DNA from: Pseudomonas alliivorans
GTDB lineage: Bacteria; Pseudomonadota; Gammaproteobacteria; Pseudomonadales; Pseudomonadaceae
DNA: 64,000 nucleotides
Direction: 5' to 3'
Assembly (NCBI RefSeq): GCF_017826695.1
Contig: NZ_JAFFZW010000005.1
Location: 186,001 to 250,000 of the forward strand
Part shown: piece after piece, positions 42,282 to 50,445 of the stretch
How positions within the stretch are numbered: the first letter of the stretch is position 1
How the letters are laid out: each line of letters begins with the position of its first letter
Notes under the pieces: generated by a model
The model's database searches: none
Seen by the model: only the letters and a program-made list of their open reading frames with translations
What the model was told of the DNA's origin: nothing
Made by a program: the position numbers and the translations under genes

Positions 42282-42944
42282 ATGGCACCACGCACTAAAA
42301 CCCGAGAGCGTATCGTTCAGGTCAGCCTCGAGCTGTTCAATCAACAAGGCGAGCGTAACGTGACGACCAATCACATTGCGGCCCACATGGAAATCTCTCC
42401 GGGCAACCTTTATTACCACTTCCCCAACAAGCAGGCGATCATCGCCGAATTGTTCGGTCAGTACGAAGCGCTGGTAAAAAGTTTTCTGATGCCTACTCAG
42501 GATCGCCTGCCAGACATTGAAGACAAGCGCGATTATTTTCTGGCGATACTCGACGGCATGTGGCGCTACCGTTTTCTGCACCGTGATCTGGAGCATTTGT
42601 TGGGTGCCGATCCGGAGTTGGCGGCGCGTTATCGATTGTTTTCCCAGCGTTGTCTGGTTCAGGCGATGGCCATCTACCGAGGTTTCATCGATGCGGGCAT
42701 TCTGCAGATGGATGAATCGCAGATTGAGTGGACCAGCCTCAATACCTGGATTGTGCTGACGTCGTGGGTGCGCTTTCTGTGCACGGCACGGGAAAACTCC
42801 GAGCACTTGAACGAAGACGCCATTCGACGCGGTGTCTATCAGGTGCTTATGCTTGAGTCAGGCTTTATCGCGCCGCAGGCCCGCGAGGCGTTCGATGCGT
42901 TGTGTCAGGCGTTTCATGCGCCATTGCACAAGGTGCTGGTGTGA
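42282..42944 (+). CDS. TetR-family transcriptional regulator
   Basis: 220 residues from ATG 42282 (MAPRTKTRERI). The helix-turn-helix spans about 25-60 (THIAAHMEISPGNLYYHFPNK-like; notable for resemblance to PhaD in this segment). The C-terminal ligand domain is helical. It is divergent from the aldehyde dehydrogenase and probably represses it through the repeat at 42150-42165. The ligand is unknown; an aldehyde or fatty-acid derivative would fit the context. Confidence 0.88.
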   Translation: MAPRTKTRERIVQVSLELFNQQGERNVTTNHIAAHMEISPGNLYYHFPNKQAIIAELFGQYEALVKSFLMPTQDRLPDIEDKRDYFLAILDGMWRYRFLHRDLEHLLGADPELAARYRLFSQRCLVQAMAIYRGFIDAGILQMDESQIEWTSLNTWIVLTSWVRFLCTARENSEHLNEDAIRRGVYQVLMLESGFIAPQAREAFDALCQAFHAPLHKVLV

Positions 42945-42994
42945 GCGAGCGGTGAAGTGCCTGATTATCCGGTTTTCTGTCACAGGAGTTTGTC

Positions 42995-43852
42995 ATGTCC
43001 ATCGCGCAACTGATTGGCCCTGAACAACTGGCGGTTCGTCAGCAAACGCCGGGGCTGGTGATTCTCGATTGCAGGTTCGCTCTGGAAGACCCTGATTACG
43101 GACAGCGCAGTTATGCGCAGGGTCACATCGACGGCGCCCGGTTTGCAGACTTGAACCGTGACCTCAGCGGTCCGGTCGTGAAAGGCAGGACGGGCCGTCA
43201 TCCGCTGCCGGACCCTGCCACGCTGGTGGAAAGGCTCCGGACGTGGGGCATCTGCAATGACAGCGATATCGTGCTCTATGACGACGGGCCCGGCATGTAC
43301 GCCGCTCGCGCGTGGTGGCTGTTGACTTGGCTGGGCAAGCGCGAAGGTGTGTACCTGCTGGACGGCGGCCTCAAGGCGTGGCATGCGGCGGGTCTGCCGC
43401 TGAGCCTGGATGCGCCGCGCGGCGAAACGGGCGATTTCACGGGTGAGCCGGACATGTCGCTGGTGCTCAGTGCCAGCCGTCTGCAAGGCCGTCTGGGCCG
43501 CCCGGAAATGACCCTGATCGATGCCCGTGCCGAAGCCCGTTTTCGTGGAGAAGTCGAGCCCATCGACCCGATTGCCGGGCATATTCCCGGTGCGCAATGC
43601 GCCGCGTTCAATGAGAACCTTGGGACTGACGGACGTTTTCTGCCGCCCGAGCAGCTCAAGCAGCGATTTGCCGAGCAGCTCCAAGGGCGACCTGCGCAAA
43701 GTCTGGTTTCATACTGCGGATCGGGTGTCACCGCCTGTCATAACCTGTTCGCACTGTGCCTGGCCGGCTATCCACTGGGGACGCTGTATGCCGGTTCGTG
43801 GAGCGACTGGATCACCGATCCGACGCGTGAAATCGCCACAGGCGCAGGTTGA
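42995..43852 (+). CDS. Sulfurtransferase with two rhodanese domains (SseA-like)
   Basis: 285 residues. The inactive N-terminal rhodanese domain (about 5-135) and the active C-terminal one (about 155-280) carry the nucleophile C241 in the loop CGSGVTA, which is the mercaptopyruvate-sulfurtransferase type rather than the thiosulfate type CRxGxx. The likely substrate is 3-mercaptopyruvate. ATG 42995 has AGGAG. It lies 50 bases after the TetR gene in the same direction and may be co-transcribed. Confidence 0.9.
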   Translation: MSIAQLIGPEQLAVRQQTPGLVILDCRFALEDPDYGQRSYAQGHIDGARFADLNRDLSGPVVKGRTGRHPLPDPATLVERLRTWGICNDSDIVLYDDGPGMYAARAWWLLTWLGKREGVYLLDGGLKAWHAAGLPLSLDAPRGETGDFTGEPDMSLVLSASRLQGRLGRPEMTLIDARAEARFRGEVEPIDPIAGHIPGAQCAAFNENLGTDGRFLPPEQLKQRFAEQLQGRPAQSLVSYCGSGVTACHNLFALCLAGYPLGTLYAGSWSDWITDPTREIATGAG

Positions 43853-43859
43853 TTCGGCG

Positions 43860-44894
43860 TCAGCTCAGGTAAGGGTTATCCCGTTCGTGGGCGATGCTTA
43901 GCCACAGTGGAATGCGTCGCTCCAGGTAATAGCCCGGATTGCGCAGCGAGCCCTCGACGAACCCGACATGTCCTCCCTTGGCTTGCAGTTCGAACTCCGT
44001 GCAGGGTGAAAGCTCCTCAGGCTCGGGCAGGCTGTGCGGGAAGACGAAGGGGTCGTCCGCTGACTGGATGATCAACGTCGGCGTCTGAATCTGGCCCAGG
44101 TAATAGCGGCTCGAGGCTTTGCGGTAATAATCCTGGGCATCGGTAAAACCGTGCAGTGGCGCTGTCACCCGACCATCGAAGTTCCAGAAGGTGCGCATGT
44201 TTTCCAGAGAGCCCAGCGCTGCCAGTTCCGCCAGCCCTTCGCTGAGACCTTCGTTCTGGAAGCGGTTCTGCTTGTCGCGGATGTAGGCCAGCATCTCACG
44301 CATGAAGTGCCGCTGATAAACCTTGGAGAACCCCTGTCCGATCCGATTGGCGCACTCATCCAGCCGAAACGGTACCGAGACCGCTACTGCGCCGAGCAAC
44401 TCACTGTTCGCGCCGGATTCACCCAGGTACTTGAGCAGCACATTGCCACCCAGCGAATAACCCACGGCATAGAGCGGCGCCAGAGGGCGCAGTGATCTGA
44501 GGTGCGCGATGACTTCGGCCAGGTCTTCGCTTGCGCCGGAATGGTAACTGCGCGACAGCAGGTTCGGCTCGCCGGAGCAGCCGCGCCAGTTCAACGCCAC
44601 ACTTGCCCAACCCTGCGTCGCGAGCGCTTTCTGCAGGCCGGCCACATAAGGCGAGTTCGATGAACCGGTCAGGCCATGCAGCACCAGCACCAGCGGCGCA
44701 TCGACCCGATGCGGCCCATGCCAGTCCATGTCGAGAAAGTCCCCGTCCTGCAGCCACATCCGTTCACGCGTGCGCGCCAGCAACGTCCGCTTGCGCCACA
44801 GCGGCCCCCACAGTGTTTGCAGATGCGGGTTGCCCAGGCCGGACGCTGGTGTGAACGGAGTGACATGGAACAGAGAAGTGGGGCTGGTAGGCAC
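43860..44894 (-). CDS. YheT-family alpha/beta hydrolase
   Basis: 344 residues. Nucleophile elbow GYSLGGN gives S147, LHGLTGSSNSPY forms the oxyanion region, and SADDPFVFP and GGHVGFVEG hold the acid and histidine. FTPASGLGNPHLQTLWG at the N-terminus is a clear signature of the YheT/AB-hydrolase 4 family of esterases. No signal peptide. It is convergent with the sulfurtransferase (seven bases between stops). Substrate unknown. Confidence 0.9.
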   Translation of the reverse strand: MPTSPTSLFHVTPFTPASGLGNPHLQTLWGPLWRKRTLLARTRERMWLQDGDFLDMDWHGPHRVDAPLVLVLHGLTGSSNSPYVAGLQKALATQGWASVALNWRGCSGEPNLLSRSYHSGASEDLAEVIAHLRSLRPLAPLYAVGYSLGGNVLLKYLGESGANSELLGAVAVSVPFRLDECANRIGQGFSKVYQRHFMREMLAYIRDKQNRFQNEGLSEGLAELAALGSLENMRTFWNFDGRVTAPLHGFTDAQDYYRKASSRYYLGQIQTPTLIIQSADDPFVFPHSLPEPEELSPCTEFELQAKGGHVGFVEGSLRNPGYYLERRIPLWLSIAHERDNPYLS

Positions 44895-45039
44895 AGTCTT
44901 GCTCGTCGATGAATTCGGTGGCTGACAGATCGTACGTTGCCACTAACTGGAGCGGGATGTAAGAGGGGGCGGGTCGAGTGGTGGCTCATGCTGACCGTTC
45001 GCCTGGCTGCACGACCCTCGTCATTGGCAACGTCTCGCA

Positions 45040-45150
45040 GCAAACATCGGACTGTGGGAGGCGGCCTGCCAGCGATGGCGTCAGTCCAGCTATGAGGTGT
45101 CTCATCAGATATCCCATCGCCGGCAAGCCGCCTTCCACACCTGGATAGCC
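45040..45150. repeat. REP/REPIN-type palindromic element, copy 2
   Basis: Inverted arms GTGGGAGGCGGCCTGCCAGC at 45054-45073 and, about 40 bases on, CATCGCCGGCAAGCCGCCTT at 45115-45134. This is the same family as copies at 20045 and 61789, with a different middle. It fills the space between the YheT-type hydrolase gene start and the rsmD stop. Confidence 0.75.
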
Positions 45151-45178
45151 TATGGCTATTCTAACGATTGCCTAAATC

Positions 45179-45763
45179 CTATCCCCGCTGCCAAAGTGCG
45201 TAATACACCTGTCCGGCTTTTTTCTCGCGATGCAGCCGCCAGGCGCCTGGCAGGCCGGTCGTCGAGGGCGGCGTTTCGCTTTCGGTGTAGATCCACGCCT
45301 GGTCGGCGAGCCAGCCACGGGTTTCCAACAGGTTGCAGGCCGAGGCCAGCAAACCTTGGTGGAAGGGCGGGTCCAGGAAGACCACGTCGAACGGCGAGGC
45401 CACGGCGGTTTCCAGATGGCGCAGTGCGTCGGTGTGGGAAACCTGGCCGGTGGTGCAGTTCAGCGCGGTCAGGTTCTGGCGCAGACTGGCGATGGCTGTG
45501 GCGTTGCTGTCCAGCGCTAGGCCCATGCTTGCACCGCGCGACAACGCTTCGAAATACAGCGCGCCACTGCCGGTAAAAACATCCAGCACCCTGGCGCCCG
45601 CGATATAAGGCGCCAGCCAGTTGAACAGGGTTTCGCGCACGCGATCAGGCGTCGGGCGCAGGCCGGGGGCGTCGGGGAATGTCAGCTTGCGACTGCCCCA
45701 TTCGCCGCCGATGATGCGAAGCTGACCCAGGCCGTTATGACCCTTCGGACGTGGATTGGCCAT
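45179..45763 (-). CDS. rsmD: 16S rRNA (guanine(966)-N(2))-methyltransferase RsmD
   Basis: Methylates G966 of 16S rRNA. 194 residues. The SAM motif VLDVFTGSGALYFEALSRG and the N-methyltransferase motif DPPF at 131-134 are clear, as is RIIGGEWGSRKL at the N-terminus. Its ATG overlaps the stop of the upstream M16 gene (TGATG), so the M16 pair and rsmD form one coupled transcript. It neighbours coaD-fdx in many pseudomonads; here several genes intervene. Confidence 0.95.
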   Translation of the reverse strand: MANPRPKGHNGLGQLRIIGGEWGSRKLTFPDAPGLRPTPDRVRETLFNWLAPYIAGARVLDVFTGSGALYFEALSRGASMGLALDSNATAIASLRQNLTALNCTTGQVSHTDALRHLETAVASPFDVVFLDPPFHQGLLASACNLLETRGWLADQAWIYTESETPPSTTGLPGAWRLHREKKAGQVYYALWQRG

Positions 45764-47226
45764 CAGTGCTCCGGAACCCCTGCAGGTTGACGAGTGGGTT
45801 TGTCGGTCGGCGCCGGCAGTTCTTTCTGCGGCACGGTCGGGCCGACGGTCACAATGACCATCTTGTCGACATCCAGATGCTTGTTCATCGCTGCCTTGAC
45901 CTGCTCGACCGTTACGCTCTGGGCGGCGGTCATGTAGTCCTCGAGGTAAGTCAGCGGCAGATCATAGAAGCCGATGGCGCCCAGCTGCGCGACGATGGCG
46001 GAATTGCTGGCTGCGGTCAGCGGGAAGCTGCCGGTCAGTTCGCGCTTCACGTCGTCGAGTTCTTTCTGGGTCGGACCGTTGGCGAGGAAGTCCTTCACAA
46101 TGCCCTGTACCAGCTTCAAGGTGTTTTCATTCATCTCGGCGCGGGTCTGCAGGTTGATCATGAAAGGCCCTTGGGCCTGCATGGCACTGAAACCGGACGA
46201 AACGCCGTAGGTCAGACCGCGCTTTTCGCGCACTTCTGTCATCAGGCGACTGCCAAAACCGCCGCCGCCCAGGACCGAATTGCCTACGGTCAACGCGGCA
46301 TAATCCGGGTCGTTACGCGTAATGCCCAGTTGGGCCAGCATCAAAAGGGTCTGGTTGGAGGGAAACTCGATGTGCGTGACGCCGGCCTTTGGCTCTACCG
46401 CGTCGGCAACTTTCGCCAGCTCAGGACCTTTTGGCAGTGCGGCCGAAACCTCTGCTGCAACAGCCTGTGCTTCTTCCTTCGACAGATCACCCACCAGCGC
46501 GATCACCGCATTGCCAGCAGCGTAGCCCTTGGCGTGGAATGCCTTGAGCTGAGCCAGTGTGATGGCATTGATACTTTTGGCATCGCCATCGCTCGGGTGT
46601 GCGTAGGGGTGGTCACCGTACAGCTTCTGGAACAGCGCCTTGCTGCCGATGGTGCCGGGGTTCTGCTTCTGGTATTCGAAGCTGGCGCTCAACTGGTTCT
46701 TGATGCGCGCCAGCGAGTCGGCCGGAAAGGTGGGCTTGCCGACCACTTCGCTGAACAGTTTCAGGGCGGGTTCACGCTTGTCGGGGGCGCTCAGGCTGCG
46801 CAACGACGTGACGGCCATGTCGCGATAGGAGCCGTTTTCAAACTCTGCACCCAGACCCTCGAAGCCCTGGGCGATGGCGCTCACATCCTTGCCCTTGACG
46901 CCTTCGTTGAGCATGGCATTGGTCAGCAGGGCGATGCCGGGCGTCTTCTCATCCTGGCTGCTGCCTGCGGCGAAGATCAGGCGCATGTCGATCATCGGCA
47001 GTTCGCGGGATTCGACGAACAGCACCTTTGCGCCTTCGGCGGTGTTCCAGGTCTGGATGTTCAGCGCGCGGCGAGCCGGTGCCTTGCCATCCAGTTCCTT
47101 GAGCGTTTGCAGGTTGCTGCCCAGTGGCTGTGCGGCAACGTCGTCCGCAAGAGCAGGCTGGATGGCAAAGGTACCGGCCAGGATCAGGCCAAGCAGCGCA
47201 TGACGTGGAGCGTTGCGCTTGATCAT
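45763..47226 (-). CDS. M16 peptidase-like protein without HxxEH, periplasmic partner (left pair)
   Basis: 487 residues with a clear Sec signal peptide (about 1-28; hydrophobic core, QPALA cleavage). The M16 fold is recognisable, but the zinc motif HxxEH is absent: the equivalent helix reads GIALLTNAML. Such inactive M16 proteins pair with an active partner, as in two-gene M16B systems. Its start overlaps the stop of the active gene (ATGA), and its stop overlaps rsmD. It is the undisturbed downstream half of the left copy of a tandem duplication. Confidence 0.9.
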   Translation of the reverse strand: MIKRNAPRHALLGLILAGTFAIQPALADDVAAQPLGSNLQTLKELDGKAPARRALNIQTWNTAEGAKVLFVESRELPMIDMRLIFAAGSSQDEKTPGIALLTNAMLNEGVKGKDVSAIAQGFEGLGAEFENGSYRDMAVTSLRSLSAPDKREPALKLFSEVVGKPTFPADSLARIKNQLSASFEYQKQNPGTIGSKALFQKLYGDHPYAHPSDGDAKSINAITLAQLKAFHAKGYAAGNAVIALVGDLSKEEAQAVAAEVSAALPKGPELAKVADAVEPKAGVTHIEFPSNQTLLMLAQLGITRNDPDYAALTVGNSVLGGGGFGSRLMTEVREKRGLTYGVSSGFSAMQAQGPFMINLQTRAEMNENTLKLVQGIVKDFLANGPTQKELDDVKRELTGSFPLTAASNSAIVAQLGAIGFYDLPLTYLEDYMTAAQSVTVEQVKAAMNKHLDVDKMVIVTVGPTVPQKELPAPTDKPTRQPAGVPEH

Positions 47227-48575
47227 TTGGCTTTCTCCTCAGGCAGAACGTGCGCGATGCTGAGGCGCTCGCGTGTGAAGTAGGTGTTGGCAGCCTTCTG
47301 GATGTCCTGAGGCGTCACGCTCTGCAGGGCTTCCAGTTCTCCGTCCATCAATTTCCAGGACAGGCCGACGGTTTCCAGTTCGCCGATCATGGTCGCCTGG
47401 CTGGTAATCGAATCGCGCTCGTAGACCACGCCAGCGATGACCTGGGCCCTTACACGCTCCAGTTCTTCAGCAGAAGGTGCCTTGGTTTTCAGGTCGTCCA
47501 GCAGGCGCCAGATACCGGCTTCTGCGTCAGCCAGGGTTTTCTTCTTCTGGGCGTTGGGTGTGGCGCTGATCATGAACAGGCTGTCACCACGGGCAAAGGC
47601 GTCGTAGCGGGAGGATGCCGCCGACACCACTTCCTCGCCGCGCTCCAGTCGCGATGGAATGCGTGCGCTGTAGCCGCCATCGAGCAGCGCTGCAATCAGG
47701 CGCAGGGCATTGACCGAGCGCTGATCTTCCGCCGTGGCCACGCTGGGCACGTTGAAGCCGTAAAGCAGGCTCGGCAGTTGGGTTTTCACATGCAGAGTGA
47801 TCTTGCGCTCGCCGGGCTCGGCCAGTTCAAGCGGTTTTTTCGACGGCGGCACGTCACGACGCGGGACAGGGCCGAAGAAGCGTTCAGCCAGGGCCTTGAC
47901 CTCATCCGGCTTGACGTCGCCGACCACCACCAGTGTGGCGTTGTTCGGTGCGTACCAGGCTTCGTACCAGTGGCGCAGTTCCTCGACCTTCATGCGCTCA
48001 AGGTCGGCCATCCAGCCGATGGTCGGGGTGTGATAGCCGCTGGCGGGGTAGGCCAGCGCGTTGAAGCGTTCCAGCGCCTTGCCAAGCGGCTTGTCGTCAG
48101 TGCGCATGCGGCGCTCTTCCTTGATGACTTCGATCTCGCGGCTGAACTCGTCGGGCGGCAGCTTCAGGGTCGCCATGCGGTCGGCTTCAAGTTCCAGCGC
48201 GACGCTCAGGCGATCGCTGGCCAGGACCTGATAGTAGGCGGTGTAGTCGTTGCTGGTGAAAGCGTTCTCTTCGGCACCCAGATCGCGCAGGATCAGAGAA
48301 GACTCGCCCGGCCCGGTCTTGCTGCTGCCTTTGAACATCATGTGTTCGAGGGCGTGGGACAGACCGGTCTGGCCCGGTGTCTCGTAGCTGGAGCCAACCT
48401 TGTACCAGATCTGGGAAACCACCACAGGCGCACGGTGATCTTCGCGGACGATGACCTTCAGGCCATTGTCGAGGGTGAATTCATGAGTGGGTTGCGGATC
48501 GGCGGCCAATGCTGTCAGCGGCAAACAGATTGTGCTGAACAACAGGCCTGCAGCACGGCGGGCTAGAACATTCAT
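47223..48575 (-). CDS. M16 zinc peptidase, periplasmic (left pair)
   Basis: 450 residues from ATG 48575; the longer frame to 48746 has no support. The signal peptide (about 1-25, ending TALAA) is intact. The inverted zinc motif HALEH occupies residues 74-78, with the third ligand in LELEADRMA further on. Predicted to be an active metallopeptidase of the M16B group that acts with the inactive partner downstream. The region upstream, 48576-48981, is a decayed copy of the ftsY promoter and 5' end rather than a native gap. Confidence 0.92.
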   Translation of the reverse strand: MNVLARRAAGLLFSTICLPLTALAADPQPTHEFTLDNGLKVIVREDHRAPVVVSQIWYKVGSSYETPGQTGLSHALEHMMFKGSSKTGPGESSLILRDLGAEENAFTSNDYTAYYQVLASDRLSVALELEADRMATLKLPPDEFSREIEVIKEERRMRTDDKPLGKALERFNALAYPASGYHTPTIGWMADLERMKVEELRHWYEAWYAPNNATLVVVGDVKPDEVKALAERFFGPVPRRDVPPSKKPLELAEPGERKITLHVKTQLPSLLYGFNVPSVATAEDQRSVNALRLIAALLDGGYSARIPSRLERGEEVVSAASSRYDAFARGDSLFMISATPNAQKKKTLADAEAGIWRLLDDLKTKAPSAEELERVRAQVIAGVVYERDSITSQATMIGELETVGLSWKLMDGELEALQSVTPQDIQKAANTYFTRERLSIAHVLPEEKAK

Positions 48576-48981
48576 TCGTGGTTTGAACCTGTAGGACGGC
48601 CTGCGTGAACTTAGCGTCGGCAGGCGCGGGGGTATTAGGATACTGGTCCGTACGCATGAGAAACAGTCTTCACTGGCTGAATGCGAGTGAAAACTGTTTG
48701 AAACGAAGCTGCACGATACCCGTAGAAGAGATTGCCCAGCGAGCACGCAGCCCGGAACGCAGCCTTTTTTGCATGTCAGAATCTTTCAGAATCGCCCTCG
48801 TGACGCTCGGCAATCCTGAGATAGCTGTTCTTTCTGCCCGGTTCCAGCGATGACTGAAGAATTCCGAATGTGGCCGAAGGGAAGAAAGGCCTGTGGCGGT
48901 TCTCCATCAGATTGCGGGTTCAGGTCGGCAACCTGATGGAGGGTCGAAGCCAGAAAGGCAGGTTTTACATCGTAATGGCAG
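48576..48981. other. Duplicated ftsY intergenic region between the two M16 pairs
   Basis: 406 bases without a gene. From 48600 to about 48895 it aligns base for base, at a constant offset of about 3,218, with 51815-52113, the present gap before ftsY: shared strings include GAACTTAGCGTCGGCAGGCG, GTTTGAAACGAAGCTG, TGTCAGAAT and GAAGAAAGGCCTGT. From about 48896 to the next M16 stop the match is lost; that part holds the duplication joint. Any promoter for the left M16 pair must lie in this copied DNA. Confidence 0.85.
48834..48895 (+). pseudogene. Remnant of the ftsY 5' end
   Basis: Aligned with ftsY at 52052-52113. The initiation codon ATG has become CTG (48834), but GGTTC, CAGCGATGAC and GGAAGAAAGGCCTGT keep the order and exact spacing of the ftsY start (55 bases between the shared ends, no indel). 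There is no open frame. It records the right end of a tandem duplication. Confidence 0.75.
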
Positions 48982-50445
48982 TTAGTGCGCTTTGGCGTCA
49001 GCCGCTTGAGACGTTGGCTTTTCGATTGGCGCAGGTAGCTCTTGCTGCGTTACGGTAGGGCCTGCGGTCACTACGATCATCTTGTCAGCACTCAGGTGTT
49101 TGCTCATTGCGGTCCTGACTTGCTCGACCGTCAGGCTCTGGATGGCTGCCATGTAGTCATCGAAATACGATATCGGCAGATCGTAGAAACCAATATCGGC
49201 CAATCGGGAGCCAATGGCGCCGTTGCCCGCTACCTCCAGCGGGAAGCTGCCGATTATTTTGCGTTTGACGTGCTCCAGCTCATTCTGGGTCGGACCATTG
49301 GCGAGGAAGTCACGCACAAGCTCCTGAACCAGCTTCAAGGTGTTTTCACTCATCTCGGCGCGGGTCGGCAACTCGATCATGAAAACGCCAGGAGCCTTTG
49401 GGGTCTGGAAGCTGGACCAAACGTTGTAGGTCAGACCGCGTTTTTCACGTAATTCAGTCATCAGACGGCCGCCAAAACCATTCCCGCCCAATATCGAATT
49501 GCCCGCCATCAGTGCAGCATAATCCGGGTCGTTACGCGTGATGCCCAACTGGCCCAGCAACATTTGCGTCTGGCTGGAGGGGAACTCGATGTGCGTTGCG
49601 CTTGCTTTGGGTTCGACCGGATCGTCCGCTTTCGCAAGTTTCGGCCCCTTTGGCAGCGACGCTGAAACCTGCGCTGCGATGACCTGAGCCTCTTCCCTGG
49701 AAAGATCGCCGATCATCGCAATCACGGCATTGCCAGCGGCATAGCCCTTGGCGTGGAATGCTTTCAAGTGCGCCTGGGTAATTGCGTTGATGCTTTTTTC
49801 ATGCCCATTGGTTCGATGGGCATAGGGATGATCACCATAGATTTTTTTGTACAGTTCATCCCAGGTAATGACGCCGGGGTCCCGCTTGCCATTCTCGATA
49901 TTGGCAATCATCAGGCTCTTCAGGCGCGTCACCGCATCGCTCGGGAAGGTAGGCTTGCCGACGACTTCGCTGAAAAGTTTCAAGGCTGGCTCACGCTTTT
50001 GCACCGCACTCAGGGTGCGCAGCCAAACCGTGGCCCTGTCCTCATATGCCCCGGTTTCAAGTTGGGCTCCCAGAGCCTCGAAGCCCTGTGCGATTGCGGT
50101 TGCGTCCTTGCCATTGATGCCTTTGTCGAGCATGTGGCTGGTCAGCTTGGCGATGCCCGGTGTCCTGTCATCCTGGCTACTGCCTGCAGCGAAGGTCATA
50201 AATATGTCCAGCATCGGCAGTTCGTGTGCCTCGACGAACAACACCTTGGCCCCCTCAGCGGTGTTCCATGTCTGGATGTTCAGCGCACGGCGAGCCGGTG
50301 CCTTGCCATCCAGCTCTTTGAGGGTCTCCAGTTTGCTGCCCAGAGGCGGTGTGGTTGCCTCATCTGTCAGATCGGACTGGGCAATGGAGGTATCGGCCAT
50401 GACCCGGCCAGAAATCGTACGAGGTATATCGGTGCGCGTGTTCAT
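48982..50445 (-). CDS. M16 peptidase-like protein without HxxEH, signal peptide lost (right pair)
   Basis: 487 residues, paralogue of the gene at 45763 with the same length and collinear sequence (LETLKELDGKAPARRALNIQ etc.). It lacks HxxEH in the same place. Unlike its twin it has no hydrophobic N-terminal core: residues 1-30 contain TDIPRTISGRVMADTSIAQ, with charges spread through the former signal peptide. If expressed it should stay in the cytoplasm. Its start overlaps the right-hand active gene (ATGA), as in the other pair. Confidence 0.85.
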   Translation of the reverse strand: MNTRTDIPRTISGRVMADTSIAQSDLTDEATTPPLGSKLETLKELDGKAPARRALNIQTWNTAEGAKVLFVEAHELPMLDIFMTFAAGSSQDDRTPGIAKLTSHMLDKGINGKDATAIAQGFEALGAQLETGAYEDRATVWLRTLSAVQKREPALKLFSEVVGKPTFPSDAVTRLKSLMIANIENGKRDPGVITWDELYKKIYGDHPYAHRTNGHEKSINAITQAHLKAFHAKGYAAGNAVIAMIGDLSREEAQVIAAQVSASLPKGPKLAKADDPVEPKASATHIEFPSSQTQMLLGQLGITRNDPDYAALMAGNSILGGNGFGGRLMTELREKRGLTYNVWSSFQTPKAPGVFMIELPTRAEMSENTLKLVQELVRDFLANGPTQNELEHVKRKIIGSFPLEVAGNGAIGSRLADIGFYDLPISYFDDYMAAIQSLTVEQVRTAMSKHLSADKMIVVTAGPTVTQQELPAPIEKPTSQAADAKAH

